64,000 bases of DNA from positions 682,001-746,000 of the forward strand of contig CP073761.1 in the NCBI GenBank assembly GCA_018399015.1, read 5' to 3'. Every line of letters starts with the position of its first letter. The stretch's first letter is position 1. The DNA comes from Cyanobium sp. M30B3 (GTDB lineage: Bacteria > Cyanobacteriota > Cyanobacteriia > PCC-6307 > Cyanobiaceae). Made by a program: the position numbers and the translations under genes. Positions 45,208-54,748 of the stretch are shown here, one piece after another. The notes beneath the pieces are model-generated. The model was not told the origin of the DNA, made no database searches, and saw nothing but the letters and a program-made list of their open reading frames with translations.

Positions 45208-46050
45208 TTAGTTACAAGGAGGATCTGCCTTCTTTTCATCTGTCCACTCCCAAAAATGTTGGGATTGTGGATCAGATTTATCAAATCTATTGAGCAGTAC
45301 ATCCTCCATAACCATTAAACGGCAATGATTTATGGTGTTGCCGCCAAAATATCCTCGAATATTTTCTGTCGTAATATCTACTCTATTGGCATGCCATCCT
45401 CGCGCCAATTCACGATCTGCAAACTTTCGAGCGGCGTATTTTCGGATGGCATGCTCTTCGCTTAGGGCAATATAGTGTCGTAAATATCCATCAAATGGAA
45501 ATAGAATCGGATTGCCACCACTTAGGAGATGCCCCCCTTGGTTCACATTTGATAAATTGCAATCACGGCGCCACATCCTTTGTAGCCTAGGATATTGTGG
45601 TTCGAAAAAGTAGTAGTATTTCATGAGATTCTCGTAGCCATTGCGCTCAAAGCTTTCCCCGGGAAGCGGCAAGAATACAAACTCATTAAAATTTATTACA
45701 TTGTAGCCACTTTCGCTGGCCTGCTCTGCCATGCCTTTAAGAGTACCAAATTCACTTGGTGCAACGGGCCATTCATCAGCATCGAAATGTGCTACCCATT
45801 CATGTTTTGATCCATCAATAATCGTTTGCTTGGTAACTAATTGCTTTTCTAGTGAAAAGCAGCCTTCCCAGGCCAGATCAATAATCCTTTGCACGCCATT
45901 TCCTAGGTATTGTTCGGCAATTTCTCGCGTCCCATCAGAAGACTCGTGATCAATCAGAGCTATCTCGATGCCATCTCGCACTAAGCAATCTATGCACCTG
46001 CGTACATGCAATGACTCATTTCTGACTGCGATGATTGCCAGGATGTTCAT
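45208..46050 (-). CDS. Glycosyltransferase, family 2-like
   Basis: About 280 residues from ATG 46050 (ATG 46092 and upstream ATGs are possible). The N-terminus NILAIIAVRNESLHVRRCID is the GT2 nucleotide-sugar fold, with the DHESSDGTREIAEQYL loop and the metal-binding DADEW. The later part (INFNEFVFLPLPGESFE, QRMWRRD) resembles single-domain GT2 proteins seen in glycan islands. It would extend or decorate a surface polymer. Codon use is AT-rich, like the neighbours. Confidence 0.8.
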   Translation of the reverse strand: MNILAIIAVRNESLHVRRCIDCLVRDGIEIALIDHESSDGTREIAEQYLGNGVQRIIDLAWEGCFSLEKQLVTKQTIIDGSKHEWVAHFDADEWPVAPSEFGTLKGMAEQASESGYNVINFNEFVFLPLPGESFERNGYENLMKYYYFFEPQYPRLQRMWRRDCNLSNVNQGGHLLSGGNPILFPFDGYLRHYIALSEEHAIRKYAARKFADRELARGWHANRVDITTENIRGYFGGNTINHCRLMVMEDVLLNRFDKSDPQSQHFWEWTDEKKADPPCN

Positions 46051-46442
46051 GCCTTTGTATGGATCAACTTGTGAACCACGATCTATGGACATTCTATCAC
46101 GTAGCTGCGATGCCTCGCTTGGCGAACAGCATCTTGGCTTTATGTGATACTCATAACTTCTTCTCTTCTTCCGTAGCCATGCTATTGGGTACCCTTGGCG
46201 CAATTCTGCTGCTAAGCCCCTGCAGAACTTTGGCTTATTCTGTCATATTTGGATTGTTAGGCCATGCCAACAGGGCCCCAGTATACGCACAAACTGTCAA
46301 TCTACTCTTTTAATCACTTTGTGTCAATCTATGCTGTGGTGCTAGAATCGTTTACATCGCGCTTGCCCCTGGCTGCTTTGTAGGCGTGCTACCCTCTCCG
46401 TAGCTTTAGGTTAACTTCTGTTCTTCAAGCGCCTTCTCTTCA
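46051..46442. other. AT-rich intergenic region between divergent glycosyltransferases
   Basis: About 390 bp holding the promoters of the two divergent glycosyltransferase genes. No credible gene is seen: the frames that exist are fragments without recognisable domains. I see no strong hairpin. Confidence 0.5.
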
Positions 46443-47156
46443 GTGCTTCAAACATCCAGCTTGCGTGTTGCTATAATCACTCCATACTATGATGAAGACT
46501 ATGAGTTGATTCTCAAGTGCAATCAAAGTGTCCTTTCTCAATCTTATCCAACTACTCATGTACTCGTAGCAGATGGACAGCCGCATCCTGATGTGGCAGG
46601 TTTTGATGCGCACCATGTTGTACTTCCACTGAGCCATTCGGATATTGGCTCAACGCCTCGTTTAATTGGCGCTTATCATGCAATAGGCCTTGGCTATGAC
46701 GCTGTGGCATTCCTTGATGCGGACAACTGGGTTGCTTCCAATCATATTGAAATGCTGATTGATGCATATCGTACTTCTGGGGCGGCTTTCTTATCCAGTG
46801 GGCGTTGGCTTTGTCATTTGGATGGAACACCTATGGCTATTTGTCCATTTACTGATCCAGCTAAGTTTATAGATACTAACTGCATGTTCTTTACGCGGGA
46901 TGCGTTCAAGCTCCTTCATTACTGGGTATTGATGCCAGTCTATGGCCATCTCATCGGCGACCGAATCATGCTTTATTATGTGCGGAAATCTGGATTAAAG
47001 ATGGAACATGTTAATGTTCCCAGTGTGTATTACCGATGCAGCAAAGAAGGCGTCTATCACTATCTCGGCCGGAAGATCCCGGAGGGAGTCGAGCCACGGC
47101 CTGACTATGAATCTTCATTCCAGCGGTGGCTTGCTGATGGAAATGAGCCCTTGTAA
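46443..47156 (+). CDS. Glycosyltransferase, family 2
   Basis: A 237-residue protein from GTG 46443. It opens with VAIITPYYDEDYELILKCNQSVLSQSYP, the GT2 fold, followed by VLVADGQPHP and the metal-binding LDADNW (residues about 91-96). It lacks long extensions, so it is likely a single-domain enzyme. It belongs to the AT-rich island. Confidence 0.82.
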   Translation: MLQTSSLRVAIITPYYDEDYELILKCNQSVLSQSYPTTHVLVADGQPHPDVAGFDAHHVVLPLSHSDIGSTPRLIGAYHAIGLGYDAVAFLDADNWVASNHIEMLIDAYRTSGAAFLSSGRWLCHLDGTPMAICPFTDPAKFIDTNCMFFTRDAFKLLHYWVLMPVYGHLIGDRIMLYYVRKSGLKMEHVNVPSVYYRCSKEGVYHYLGRKIPEGVEPRPDYESSFQRWLADGNEPL

Positions 47157-47199
47157 CGCCTTCAATTCCTATCTTTTCAATCGCCTGCTTGTATTGTCT

Positions 47200-48050
47200 T
47201 GGCCCCTAGGAGCCCGCCGCAGCGACGGCGCGGCAACGGCAAGAGGAGTCAGAGGCGGTCAGGGCCAAAGCGGCGGCTACTCGCAAATCGGATGTACCAA
47301 CTGCTGAGCAGGCTGGGCTCAACAGAATGGACGAAACCGCAGCCGACAGTCCAGAGCCGCCAGGGAGACGGCGATTGAGGCTGCCCAGGATGCCGGCCTG
47401 GGACCGCCGGACCTGGAGCCGCTGCCAGCTGAGGCGATGCCGAGGAGCGGTCTGGCCAGAAGGGCCGATGGCACCCCAACCAGGAAGACCCAGCGCTATT
47501 GCACTGATCCCGACAACCATCTCATGAAGTCCGGCGGCTCCTACCTGCAGGGCTACAACTGCCAGGTGGCGGTAGACAGCGACCACCAGGTGAACGTGGC
47601 GATGGGGGCGAGCAACCATTCGCCGGATGTAGAGCACCTGGAACCCATGCTGCACCGCATCGGCTCCAGTGCCGGGGAGATGCCCACGGTGATGACGATG
47701 GATGCGGGCTACTGGAGCGAGGACAACGCAGAGCTGTGCGCCGATCGGCGTACTGACGCTTACATCGCCACCGGCCGTCTGCTGCATGGCCAGCCACTGC
47801 CGCCGTAACGTGAACCACTGCCAAGTGATGCAGATGCCAGCAGCCGCATGGCCCGCAAGCTCAGAGGCAAGCTGGGATCAGCGATCTACAACCAGCGCAA
47901 GCCGATCGTCGAGACGGTGAACGGGCAGATCAGGGAGGCCAGGGGCCTGCAGCGCTTCCTATTGCGTGGCTGGAGATGGTCGATGGCGAGTGGCATCTGA
48001 CCGCGGCCACACACAACCTGCTCTCGCCGCAGGCTTCTCCGAAGGAGTAG
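47200..48050 (+). pseudogene. IS1182-family transposase remnant
   Basis: The stretch CTDPDNHLMKSGGSYLQGYNCQVAVDS, with NHSPDVEHLEPML and TMDAGYWSEDNAELCADR, is the DDE core of IS1182-type transposases. A frameshift after DAYIATGRLLHGQP leads to RMARKLRGKLGSAIYNQRKPIVETVNGQI and RGLQRFLLRG, the usual C-terminal part. The N-terminal third is missing and the frame is broken, so it is inactive. Confidence 0.75.
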
Positions 48051-48451
48051 CTGGTCCGAAACCGGCGATCACAGCAGCCGGCGCTGGTGGGGCCGACGGG
48101 ATGAGGAGCTATAGCCTTGGCGGCGGCAGCCAGAGCTGATCACTGGCCATTCATCGCCGCCCACAGCAGCAGAGGAAGCCGCACACGTCCGGCTGACAGA
48201 TGCGCTTGCCGTCTCAGTTGGGCTGCTGCGGCTCTATCGGCAACATACTCCTGGTTGCAGTATCGGGATGCATCGACTACTATGCGAGTGGCATACTGTA
48301 CGGTTATTGCCTATAATAAGGAGGGGCAGTGCCCATGTGACGACAATTTGCTTAGAGAGTCTAAATCTATTTGGTGCACTTTATCGGCCTCTCGCGTTCT
48401 TGCGTAGAACTTGGGCCCTTCTCGTCATGAATTGCGTGTTCGTTCGGAATC
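48051..48451. other. Intergenic, no gene seen
   Basis: About 400 bp after the IS remnant. I see no domain-bearing frame; short frames on the + strand lack any recognisable motif. The right half probably holds the promoter of the glycosyltransferase at 48452. Confidence 0.45.
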
Positions 48452-49096
48452 ATGCTCACTCAGCCTGCAATCCTTCAATATTGGCACGATGGGGATCCTC
48501 CTTCCTTGCTTCGAAAGAGGATGGATGCATGGCGTACGGTAAATCCCCATTTCTCTTATTCTTTGTTCAATCGTTGTTCTGCTGCTTCTGCGCTTGAAGA
48601 TCTATATGGTGAGTCACTTAGAGATGCGTTTCTCTCCATTAGGCTGCCTGCCATGCAGGCGGATGTATTTAGGGTGGCCTATCTATATGCCTGTAGTGGT
48701 GTTTGGATTGATGCGGCAACCCATTGTCTTGGGCCATTGCATTCCTGGCTTGATCCCGAATCTCCGCTGGTTCTTTTGCGTAAACCGACTATGGTGCCGC
48801 CGCTTGTATGTAATGGCTTTATCTATGCAGCTACTTCTCGGCACCCGTTCCTGGGTGAGGCCTTGAAACGGATCACTGCTGTAATTGAAGCTCGCTATGG
48901 AGACGGTTTTTGGAAGCTGGTTGGTGCGGGCATGTTTCGTGATGTTCTGTCGGAGGCTAATTTTTCAGCAGGCGTGACAATTCTTGACTTGGACTCGGTC
49001 TGTGCATTCATACAATTTGGCTCCAGTAGTGAGGCAATGGGCCCTAATTCGCACTGGTCTGTTAGGCAGAAGCGCGCGTCCCTTTATTTTGGTTGA
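48452..49096 (+). CDS. Glycosyltransferase, GT32-like (capsule type)
   Basis: A 214-residue protein from ATG 48452. It begins with PAILQYWHDGDPPSLLRKRMDAWRTVNP and has QADVFRVAYLYACSGVWIDAATHCL, the central motif of GT32/OCH1-like sugar transferases found in capsule clusters (the DxD is replaced by an IDA form). It is the last gene of the AT-rich island before the helicase. Confidence 0.78.
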   Translation: MLTQPAILQYWHDGDPPSLLRKRMDAWRTVNPHFSYSLFNRCSAASALEDLYGESLRDAFLSIRLPAMQADVFRVAYLYACSGVWIDAATHCLGPLHSWLDPESPLVLLRKPTMVPPLVCNGFIYAATSRHPFLGEALKRITAVIEARYGDGFWKLVGAGMFRDVLSEANFSAGVTILDLDSVCAFIQFGSSSEAMGPNSHWSVRQKRASLYFG

Positions 49097-49202
49097 GCGC
49101 TTGCTTCGATTCTTGCTGGAAATCTTTGCTCAAGTTGCCTGATTCTTGCGCTTCATCCGTTCATGTAGGCTTACTGGGCTGCTTAGCTATGGCTGGTTTT
49201 TT

Positions 49203-51968
49203 GTGAGCCCTGCTGCTTTTGGTCAGCCAGCTCTTGGGGCAATCTTCCCATTTCCCCTCGACCCCTTCCAGCTCGAGGCGATCGACGCGCTCAACCAGGG
49301 GCACTCGGTGGTGGTGAGCGCCCCCACGGGCAGCGGCAAGACGCTGGTGGGTGAGTACGCCATCCACCGCGCCCTGGCGCACGGGCGAAAGGTGTTCTAC
49401 ACCACCCCCCTGAAGGCGCTCAGCAACCAGAAGCTGCGCGATTTCCGCGAGCAGTTCGGGCCCGAGAAGGTGGGCCTGCTCACCGGTGACATGAGCCTCA
49501 ACCGCGAGGCCCAGGTGGTGGTGATGACCACCGAGATCTTCCGCAACATGCTCTACGCGGAGATCGACCACCCCGACAACGACCCCCTGGAAGGCGTGGA
49601 GGCGGTGGTGCTCGATGAGTGCCACTACATGAACGATTCCCAGCGCGGCACGGTGTGGGAAGAGTCGATCATTCACTGCCCCCCTTCGATTCAGCTCGTG
49701 GCCCTTTCGGCCACGGTGGCCAATGCCGGCCAGCTCACCGACTGGATCGAGGCCGTGCATGGCCCCACGCAGCTGGTGCACAGCGACCACCGGCCCGTGC
49801 CGCTGGCCTTCAGCTTCTGCAGTGCCAAGGGTCTGCATCCCCTGCTCAATGAGGCCGGCACCGACCTGCACCCCAACTGCAAGGTGTGGCGTGCCCCCAA
49901 GGGCAACCGCCGCAAGGGGCCGAAAGTGCCCAAGCCACCCCAGCCAGAAGCGCCGCCCCTGGGCTTTGTGGTGGCCCAGATGGCCGAGCGGGACATGCTG
50001 CCCGCCATCTATTTCATCTTCAGCCGCCGCGGCTGCGACAAGGGGGTGCGCGATCTGGGCAAGCTCTGCCTGGTCACACCGGACGAGCAGGCCCGGATCA
50101 AGACCCGGCTCGATGCCTTTGTGGCCGCCAGCCCGGAGGCTGTGCGCGAGGGTCACGACGAACCGCTGCTGCGCGGCATCGCCTCCCACCATGCCGGCGT
50201 GCTGCCCGCCTGGAAGGAGCTGATCGAGGAGCTGTTCCAGCAGGGGCTGATCAAGGTGGTGTTCGCCACCGAAACCCTGGCCGCCGGCATCAACATGCCC
50301 GCCCGCAGCACCGTGATCTCGGCCCTCTCCAAGCGCACCGAGCGGGGTCACCGGCCGCTGATGGGCAGCGAATTCCTGCAGATGGCGGGCCGGGCCGGCC
50401 GGCGCGGCCTGGATTCCCAGGGCTATGTGGTGACCGTGCAGAGCCGCTTCGAGGGGGTGCGCGAGGCGGGCCAGCTGGCCACGGCGCCGGCCGATCCGCT
50501 GGTGAGTCAGTTCACGCCCAGTTACGGCATGGTGCTCAACCTGCTGCAGCGCTACCACCTGGCCAAGGCCCGCGAGCTGGTGGAGCGCAGCTTCGGCCGC
50601 TACCTGGCCACCCTCGACCTCAAGGGCGATCAGGAGTCGATCGCCCAGCTCCAGCAGCAGCTGGCCTCCCTGGAGGCTGGCGGCGAGGGCGGCGAGGTGC
50701 CCTGGGACGACTTCGAGGACTACGAAAAGCGGCGGGGCCGCCTGCGCGAGGAGCGGCGGCTGCTGCGCACCCTGCAGCAGCAGGCCGAGGAAACCGTGGT
50801 GCACGAGCTCACCCTGGCCCTGCAGTTCGCCAGTGAAGGCAGCCTGCTCAGTCTCAAGGCGCCGCCGCTGAAGGGGCGGATCACGCCGGCGGTGCTGGTG
50901 GAGAAGGTGAAGGGCCCCGGCCAGTTCCCCCTGCTCAAGTGCCTCACCGACGACAACCTCTGGATCCTGCTGCCCTGCAGTGCCGTGGTGAGCCTGCATG
51001 CCGAGCTCAGCTGCCTGCAGGTGAGCCAGGTGGAGGCGCCCGAGCTGCAGCGCGCCGGCGAGCATCACCACGGCAACCAGGCCAGTGGCGGCCTGGCCCT
51101 GGCGGTGGCCTCGATGGCCCGCCGCCACGACATGGCCACCCCCCAGTACGACCTGGCCGGCGAGGTGCAGGAGCAGGCGCTGCTGGTGCATCAGCTGGAG
51201 GAGGAGCTGGAGTTGCACCCCGCCCACCGCTGGGGCGACCGCCGCCAGCTCAAGAAGCACCGCCGCCGCATGGAAGAGCTGGAGCAGGAGATCGAGGAGC
51301 GCCAGCGGCTGCTCCACTTCCGCTCCAACCGCCACTGGGACACCTTCCTGGCCCTGATCGAGGTGCTGCGCCACTTCGGCGCCCTGGCCGGCGCCGAGGG
51401 TCTGGAGCCCACCGAAGTGGGCCGCACCGTGGCCGCCCTGCGCGGCGACAACGAGCTGTGGCTGGGCCTGGCCCTGATGAGTGGCCACCTCGACGCCCTT
51501 GATCCGGCCGAGCTGGCGGCGGTTCTGGAGGCGATCTCCACCGAGGTGAACCGCCCCGATCTCTGGTGCGCCTGGTCACCGCCTCCGGCGGTGGAGGAGG
51601 CCCTGCACGACCTGCGTTCGATCCGCCGCCAGCTGGAGCGCCAGCAGGAGCGGGCCAAGGTGACCTTCCCGCTCTGGTGGGAGCCCGAACTCACCGGCCT
51701 GGTGCACGCCTGGGCCTGCGGCGCCGGCTGGAGCGAGGTGATCGCCAACACCTCCCTCGATGAGGGTGACGTGGTGCGGGTGCTGCGCCGAACCGTGGAT
51801 CTGCTCGCCCAGATCCCCTACTGCGAAGCCGTGAGCCAGCAGCTGCGCGACAACGCCCGCCGGGCCCTGAAGGCGATCAACCGTTTTCCGGTGTGTGAGC
51901 TGGAGGACCTGCTGCCTTCCGCTCCGGCCTTCGCCAGCCCCGCCCCGGCGCCCGAGCCGGCGCCATGA
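49203..51968 (+). CDS. Ski2-like DEAD/DEAH RNA helicase
   Basis: About 921 residues. Starting at GTG 49203 gives MSPAAFGQPALGAIFPFPL before the helicase; frame upstream to 49146 is AT-rich and unlikely to be coding. Core motifs: APTGSGKT (Walker A), TTPLKALSNQ, VLDECHYMND (DECH box), SATVANA, and FATETLAAGINMPARSTV with QMAGRAGRRGLDSQG. The long C-terminal part matches Ski2/Mtr4-like cyanobacterial helicases, which act in RNA processing. It is a core gene next to the island, overlapping the next gene by 4 bp. Confidence 0.92.
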   Translation: MSPAAFGQPALGAIFPFPLDPFQLEAIDALNQGHSVVVSAPTGSGKTLVGEYAIHRALAHGRKVFYTTPLKALSNQKLRDFREQFGPEKVGLLTGDMSLNREAQVVVMTTEIFRNMLYAEIDHPDNDPLEGVEAVVLDECHYMNDSQRGTVWEESIIHCPPSIQLVALSATVANAGQLTDWIEAVHGPTQLVHSDHRPVPLAFSFCSAKGLHPLLNEAGTDLHPNCKVWRAPKGNRRKGPKVPKPPQPEAPPLGFVVAQMAERDMLPAIYFIFSRRGCDKGVRDLGKLCLVTPDEQARIKTRLDAFVAASPEAVREGHDEPLLRGIASHHAGVLPAWKELIEELFQQGLIKVVFATETLAAGINMPARSTVISALSKRTERGHRPLMGSEFLQMAGRAGRRGLDSQGYVVTVQSRFEGVREAGQLATAPADPLVSQFTPSYGMVLNLLQRYHLAKARELVERSFGRYLATLDLKGDQESIAQLQQQLASLEAGGEGGEVPWDDFEDYEKRRGRLREERRLLRTLQQQAEETVVHELTLALQFASEGSLLSLKAPPLKGRITPAVLVEKVKGPGQFPLLKCLTDDNLWILLPCSAVVSLHAELSCLQVSQVEAPELQRAGEHHHGNQASGGLALAVASMARRHDMATPQYDLAGEVQEQALLVHQLEEELELHPAHRWGDRRQLKKHRRRMEELEQEIEERQRLLHFRSNRHWDTFLALIEVLRHFGALAGAEGLEPTEVGRTVAALRGDNELWLGLALMSGHLDALDPAELAAVLEAISTEVNRPDLWCAWSPPPAVEEALHDLRSIRRQLERQQERAKVTFPLWWEPELTGLVHAWACGAGWSEVIANTSLDEGDVVRVLRRTVDLLAQIPYCEAVSQQLRDNARRALKAINRFPVCELEDLLPSAPAFASPAPAPEPAP

Positions 51969-52489
51969 GGCTCGAACAGCGCCGGGTCACCCGCATTCCC
52001 CTCAGCCCCGCGGCCACCCCTGAGCAGCTGCAGCTGTTTCTGGCCAAGCCCCTGCGCCCCCTGCGGGGCCTGCTCGATCCCAGCCGTCTCCAGCGCGCTG
52101 ACCCCGGCGGCGACACCTATCGGTACACCTCCAGGCCCTATGGCGTGGCCGGCTGGACCCTGCAGCCCCGGGTGCTGCTGCGGGCCCGTTACGGCGAGGG
52201 GGAGCTGCTGATCGAGCAGCTCGAATCGCGGGTGCAGGGGCTGGGGGCCTGGCAGGAGCGGCTCAGCTTCGGGCTGGAGGCGCGCCTGCGGCCCGGGGAG
52301 GTTATCGAGCGGGGCAGCGCAGGGCTGGAGGCCGAGGCCCGGGTGTGGGCCGAGCTGCCGGCGGCAGCGGTGGCGGTGGCCGGGCCGGTGCTCAACATCG
52401 GCCTGCAGCAACTGCTCGACCGCCTGGAGCGCCGCTGCCAGCGGGGCCTGCGCGGCCGGGCTGAATCCTGGCTGGAACGGCGTGGTTAG
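51965..52489 (+). CDS. DUF1997 protein
   Basis: A 174-residue protein from ATG 51965, overlapping the helicase stop (ATGA). Pattern: RRVTRIPLSPAATPEQLQLFLA, LLDPSRLQRADPGGDTYRY, and PGEVIERGSAGLEAEARVWAELP, matching the DUF1997 family of cyanobacteria and plastids. Function is unknown. Confidence 0.75.
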   Translation: MRLEQRRVTRIPLSPAATPEQLQLFLAKPLRPLRGLLDPSRLQRADPGGDTYRYTSRPYGVAGWTLQPRVLLRARYGEGELLIEQLESRVQGLGAWQERLSFGLEARLRPGEVIERGSAGLEAEARVWAELPAAAVAVAGPVLNIGLQQLLDRLERRCQRGLRGRAESWLERRG

Positions 52490-53543
52490 CTTGAACCCAC
52501 TTCGCTCGCCGCAAGGGTTGGTCGCGCCACGCTCCCTGGTGCTGCATGTGGGGATCCACAAGACGGCCTCCACCTACATCCAGCACCGGCTCAAGGCCAA
52601 CCAATCCTTTCTGCGCCAGCAGGGCCTGCTCTATCCCAGGCGCCGTTGCGAGCATCTGCAGCTGGTGAAGGCCCTGCGCAGCGGTGATCTCCAGCCCTGG
52701 GAGCAGCTGCTGCACCAGGCCCGGCGCCAGGGATCCCGGCCCCTGGTATCGGCCGAAATCCTCTCGCTGGTGCTGGCTGAACCCAGCCCCTCCGGCGGTG
52801 GCAGCCTGCTGGATGATCTGTTGCGCCTGCTCAACGGCCAGGGGGTGGCCCTGGAGCTGGTGGCATTTGTGCGCGATCAACCCAGCTACCTCAATTCGCG
52901 CTACACCCAGCTGCTCAAGCGCTTCTATCTGTCGATCTCCTTTCGTCGCTATGTGCGCCAGACCCTCAGCCAGCCTGGCGAGAGCAGTTGCGACTATCTG
53001 GAGCTGTTTGGCCAGGCCCTCGACCGGCCTGAGGTGCACTGCCGTTTTTTGCCCTTTCGTGCCGGCGAAGCCGATCCCTGCGAGCGCCTGCTGGCCGCGG
53101 TGGGCGTGGCCGATCGCCATGGATTGCGGCCGCTGCAGCAGCAGGCCAATGTGCAGCCCGGTTGGCAGGCGGTGTGGATCGCCCGCCGCATTGCCCGTCG
53201 CCTCTCCGAGCAGTACCCCGAGGCCTGGGCCAGCTCCACCTGCAAGGCCAGGATCCGCGAACAGCTGGAGCGCCTGGCCGTGGCCCAGGGGTGGCAGGTC
53301 GATCCATTTCAGGGTCTCGATGCCGCCCTGCTCACCAGCATTGAGCAGCGCTACGCCGCCAGCAACAACCGCTTTGCCCAGCGGGTGTGGGGCTGCAACT
53401 GGCGCGATCTGTTCCCCCAACCCGCGCCCCAGCGCAGCCCCCTCCGCCCCCGCACTGCCCAGGAGCGCCAGGCCCTGCTGGCCCTGGCGGACGATCTGCT
53501 CGCCGATGGGCTGCAGCAGGTCTCCGGTGAGGATCAGGACTGA
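52482..53543 (+). CDS. Sulfotransferase-like protein (paralogue 1)
   Basis: A 353-residue protein from GTG 52482, its start overlapping the previous stop. The PAPS-loop-like motif LHVGIHKTASTYIQHRLKAN is at residues about 21-40, and FVRDQPSYLNSRYTQLLKR and LPFRAGEADPCERLLAAVG are shared with the protein at 55618, which is clearly a paralogue. The HKTAST form is typical of carbohydrate or lipid sulfotransferases in bacterial glycan clusters. Confidence 0.75.
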   Translation: MVSLNPLRSPQGLVAPRSLVLHVGIHKTASTYIQHRLKANQSFLRQQGLLYPRRRCEHLQLVKALRSGDLQPWEQLLHQARRQGSRPLVSAEILSLVLAEPSPSGGGSLLDDLLRLLNGQGVALELVAFVRDQPSYLNSRYTQLLKRFYLSISFRRYVRQTLSQPGESSCDYLELFGQALDRPEVHCRFLPFRAGEADPCERLLAAVGVADRHGLRPLQQQANVQPGWQAVWIARRIARRLSEQYPEAWASSTCKARIREQLERLAVAQGWQVDPFQGLDAALLTSIEQRYAASNNRFAQRVWGCNWRDLFPQPAPQRSPLRPRTAQERQALLALADDLLADGLQQVSGEDQD

Positions 53544-54709
53544 GCCAGCAGCGTGAAGGGGATCCGCTGGAAGGCGATACCGTCGTGGCGGCGGTCCTTG
53601 CCGCGCCGCTTTTCATGGCTGGCACCCGACTCCACCAGCAGGGCCACGTCCCCATCGGCAAAGCGGGCCAGGTCGCTGTAGCCGCTGAAACTGCCGGGCC
53701 CCTGGCCGTAGCCGAAGCCCCGGCTCCAGTGCCGGCCGTTGTCCCGGCTCAGCCGCAGCCGGCCGTTGGTGCGCACGAGGGGATCGGCGGGGTTGGCGAA
53801 CAGCAGCGTGGCCTGGCGGTCGGCCCCGAAGGCATAGGTGAGCAGGCTGGCCTGGCAGCCATTGGCCGGTTCGATCAGCTGGGGCTCGGGGGCGCTGCTG
53901 GCCATCGTCTCGCCCCCGTCCCGGCTGATGCTCACCACCCGTTGGCCGCCGCTGCGGCTGTTCAGCATCAGGCTGCCATCGCCCAGTTCAGCCACCGCGC
54001 ACTCGCTGGAGGGCCGGAAACCGGCGATCGCACCCACCCGCCAGCTCTGGCCGCCGTCGTCGGAGAGCAGCAGGTGCGAGGCGCTGCCGGCGCCGCGAAC
54101 GCTGTGGCGCGCCGGCACCACGATGCGACCGGCGCCGGGTTCCAGCTGTTTCACGATTCCGTGCCCCGGGCCGATGCCGTACCACGGCTTCCATCCCGGC
54201 AGCCGCACCTGGTCGGTGATATCGCGCGAGCGGGCCCAGCTGAGCCCGTCGTCGTCAGAGTGGGTCACCCGCAGGAAGCGCTTGCCCCGGTCGGCCTCGC
54301 GCCGAACCGAGGCATTCCACAGCCAGAGCAGCAGAATCCGCCCGCCCGGCAGCACCACCGGCAGGGGGATCTTGCAGGGGTTGGGGCCGTCGTTGGCAAT
54401 CACCTGCAGCGGCCCCCAGCTGCGGCCGCCGTCGCTGGAGCGGCGCAGCACCACGTCGATGTTGCCCTCGTCGCGGCAGTTGTCCACCCGCCCGCCGCAG
54501 AAGGCCAGCACCGTGCCCCGCTCGCTCACCGCCAGCCCCGGCGTGCGATAGCAGCTGTAACTGTTGTCACCGGACATAAAAGGCAGGCTGATCAGCCCAC
54601 CATCCATGCCGCTGGCGCGGCTCTGCGCGAGCCGTTCGCCGGCCAGCAGGGCGGCAAGGCCAGCTCCGCCCAGTCCGCTGAGCACCTGGCGGCGAGACAC
54701 GCGGTCCAC
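53534..54709 (-). CDS. Sialidase-like (BNR repeat) protein with Tat signal
   Basis: A 391-residue protein. The N-terminus VSRRQVLSGLGGAGLAALLA is a twin-arginine export signal. Next are YRTPGLA (residues about 54-60, the arginine motif of GH33 sialidases) and Asp boxes SSDGGRSWG, SDDDGLSWA, SDDGGQSWR and SRDNGRHWS. It is the only minus-strand gene inside the capsule cluster, and its 3' end overlaps the sulfotransferase end by 10 bp. It might trim sialic or similar acids on cell-surface glycans, or bind them. Confidence 0.78.
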   Translation of the reverse strand: MDRVSRRQVLSGLGGAGLAALLAGERLAQSRASGMDGGLISLPFMSGDNSYSCYRTPGLAVSERGTVLAFCGGRVDNCRDEGNIDVVLRRSSDGGRSWGPLQVIANDGPNPCKIPLPVVLPGGRILLLWLWNASVRREADRGKRFLRVTHSDDDGLSWARSRDITDQVRLPGWKPWYGIGPGHGIVKQLEPGAGRIVVPARHSVRGAGSASHLLLSDDGGQSWRVGAIAGFRPSSECAVAELGDGSLMLNSRSGGQRVVSISRDGGETMASSAPEPQLIEPANGCQASLLTYAFGADRQATLLFANPADPLVRTNGRLRLSRDNGRHWSRGFGYGQGPGSFSGYSDLARFADGDVALLVESGASHEKRRGKDRRHDGIAFQRIPFTLLAQS

Positions 54710-54748
54710 TGGCCCTCTCGGCAGGAGGTATCACGCTAGGTTGCAGGG

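Noticed and set aside
49146-49202. N-terminal extension of the helicase (MRFIRSC...)
   Set aside because: AT-rich, no RBS-like feature, and orthologue-like sequence begins near the GTG at 49203.
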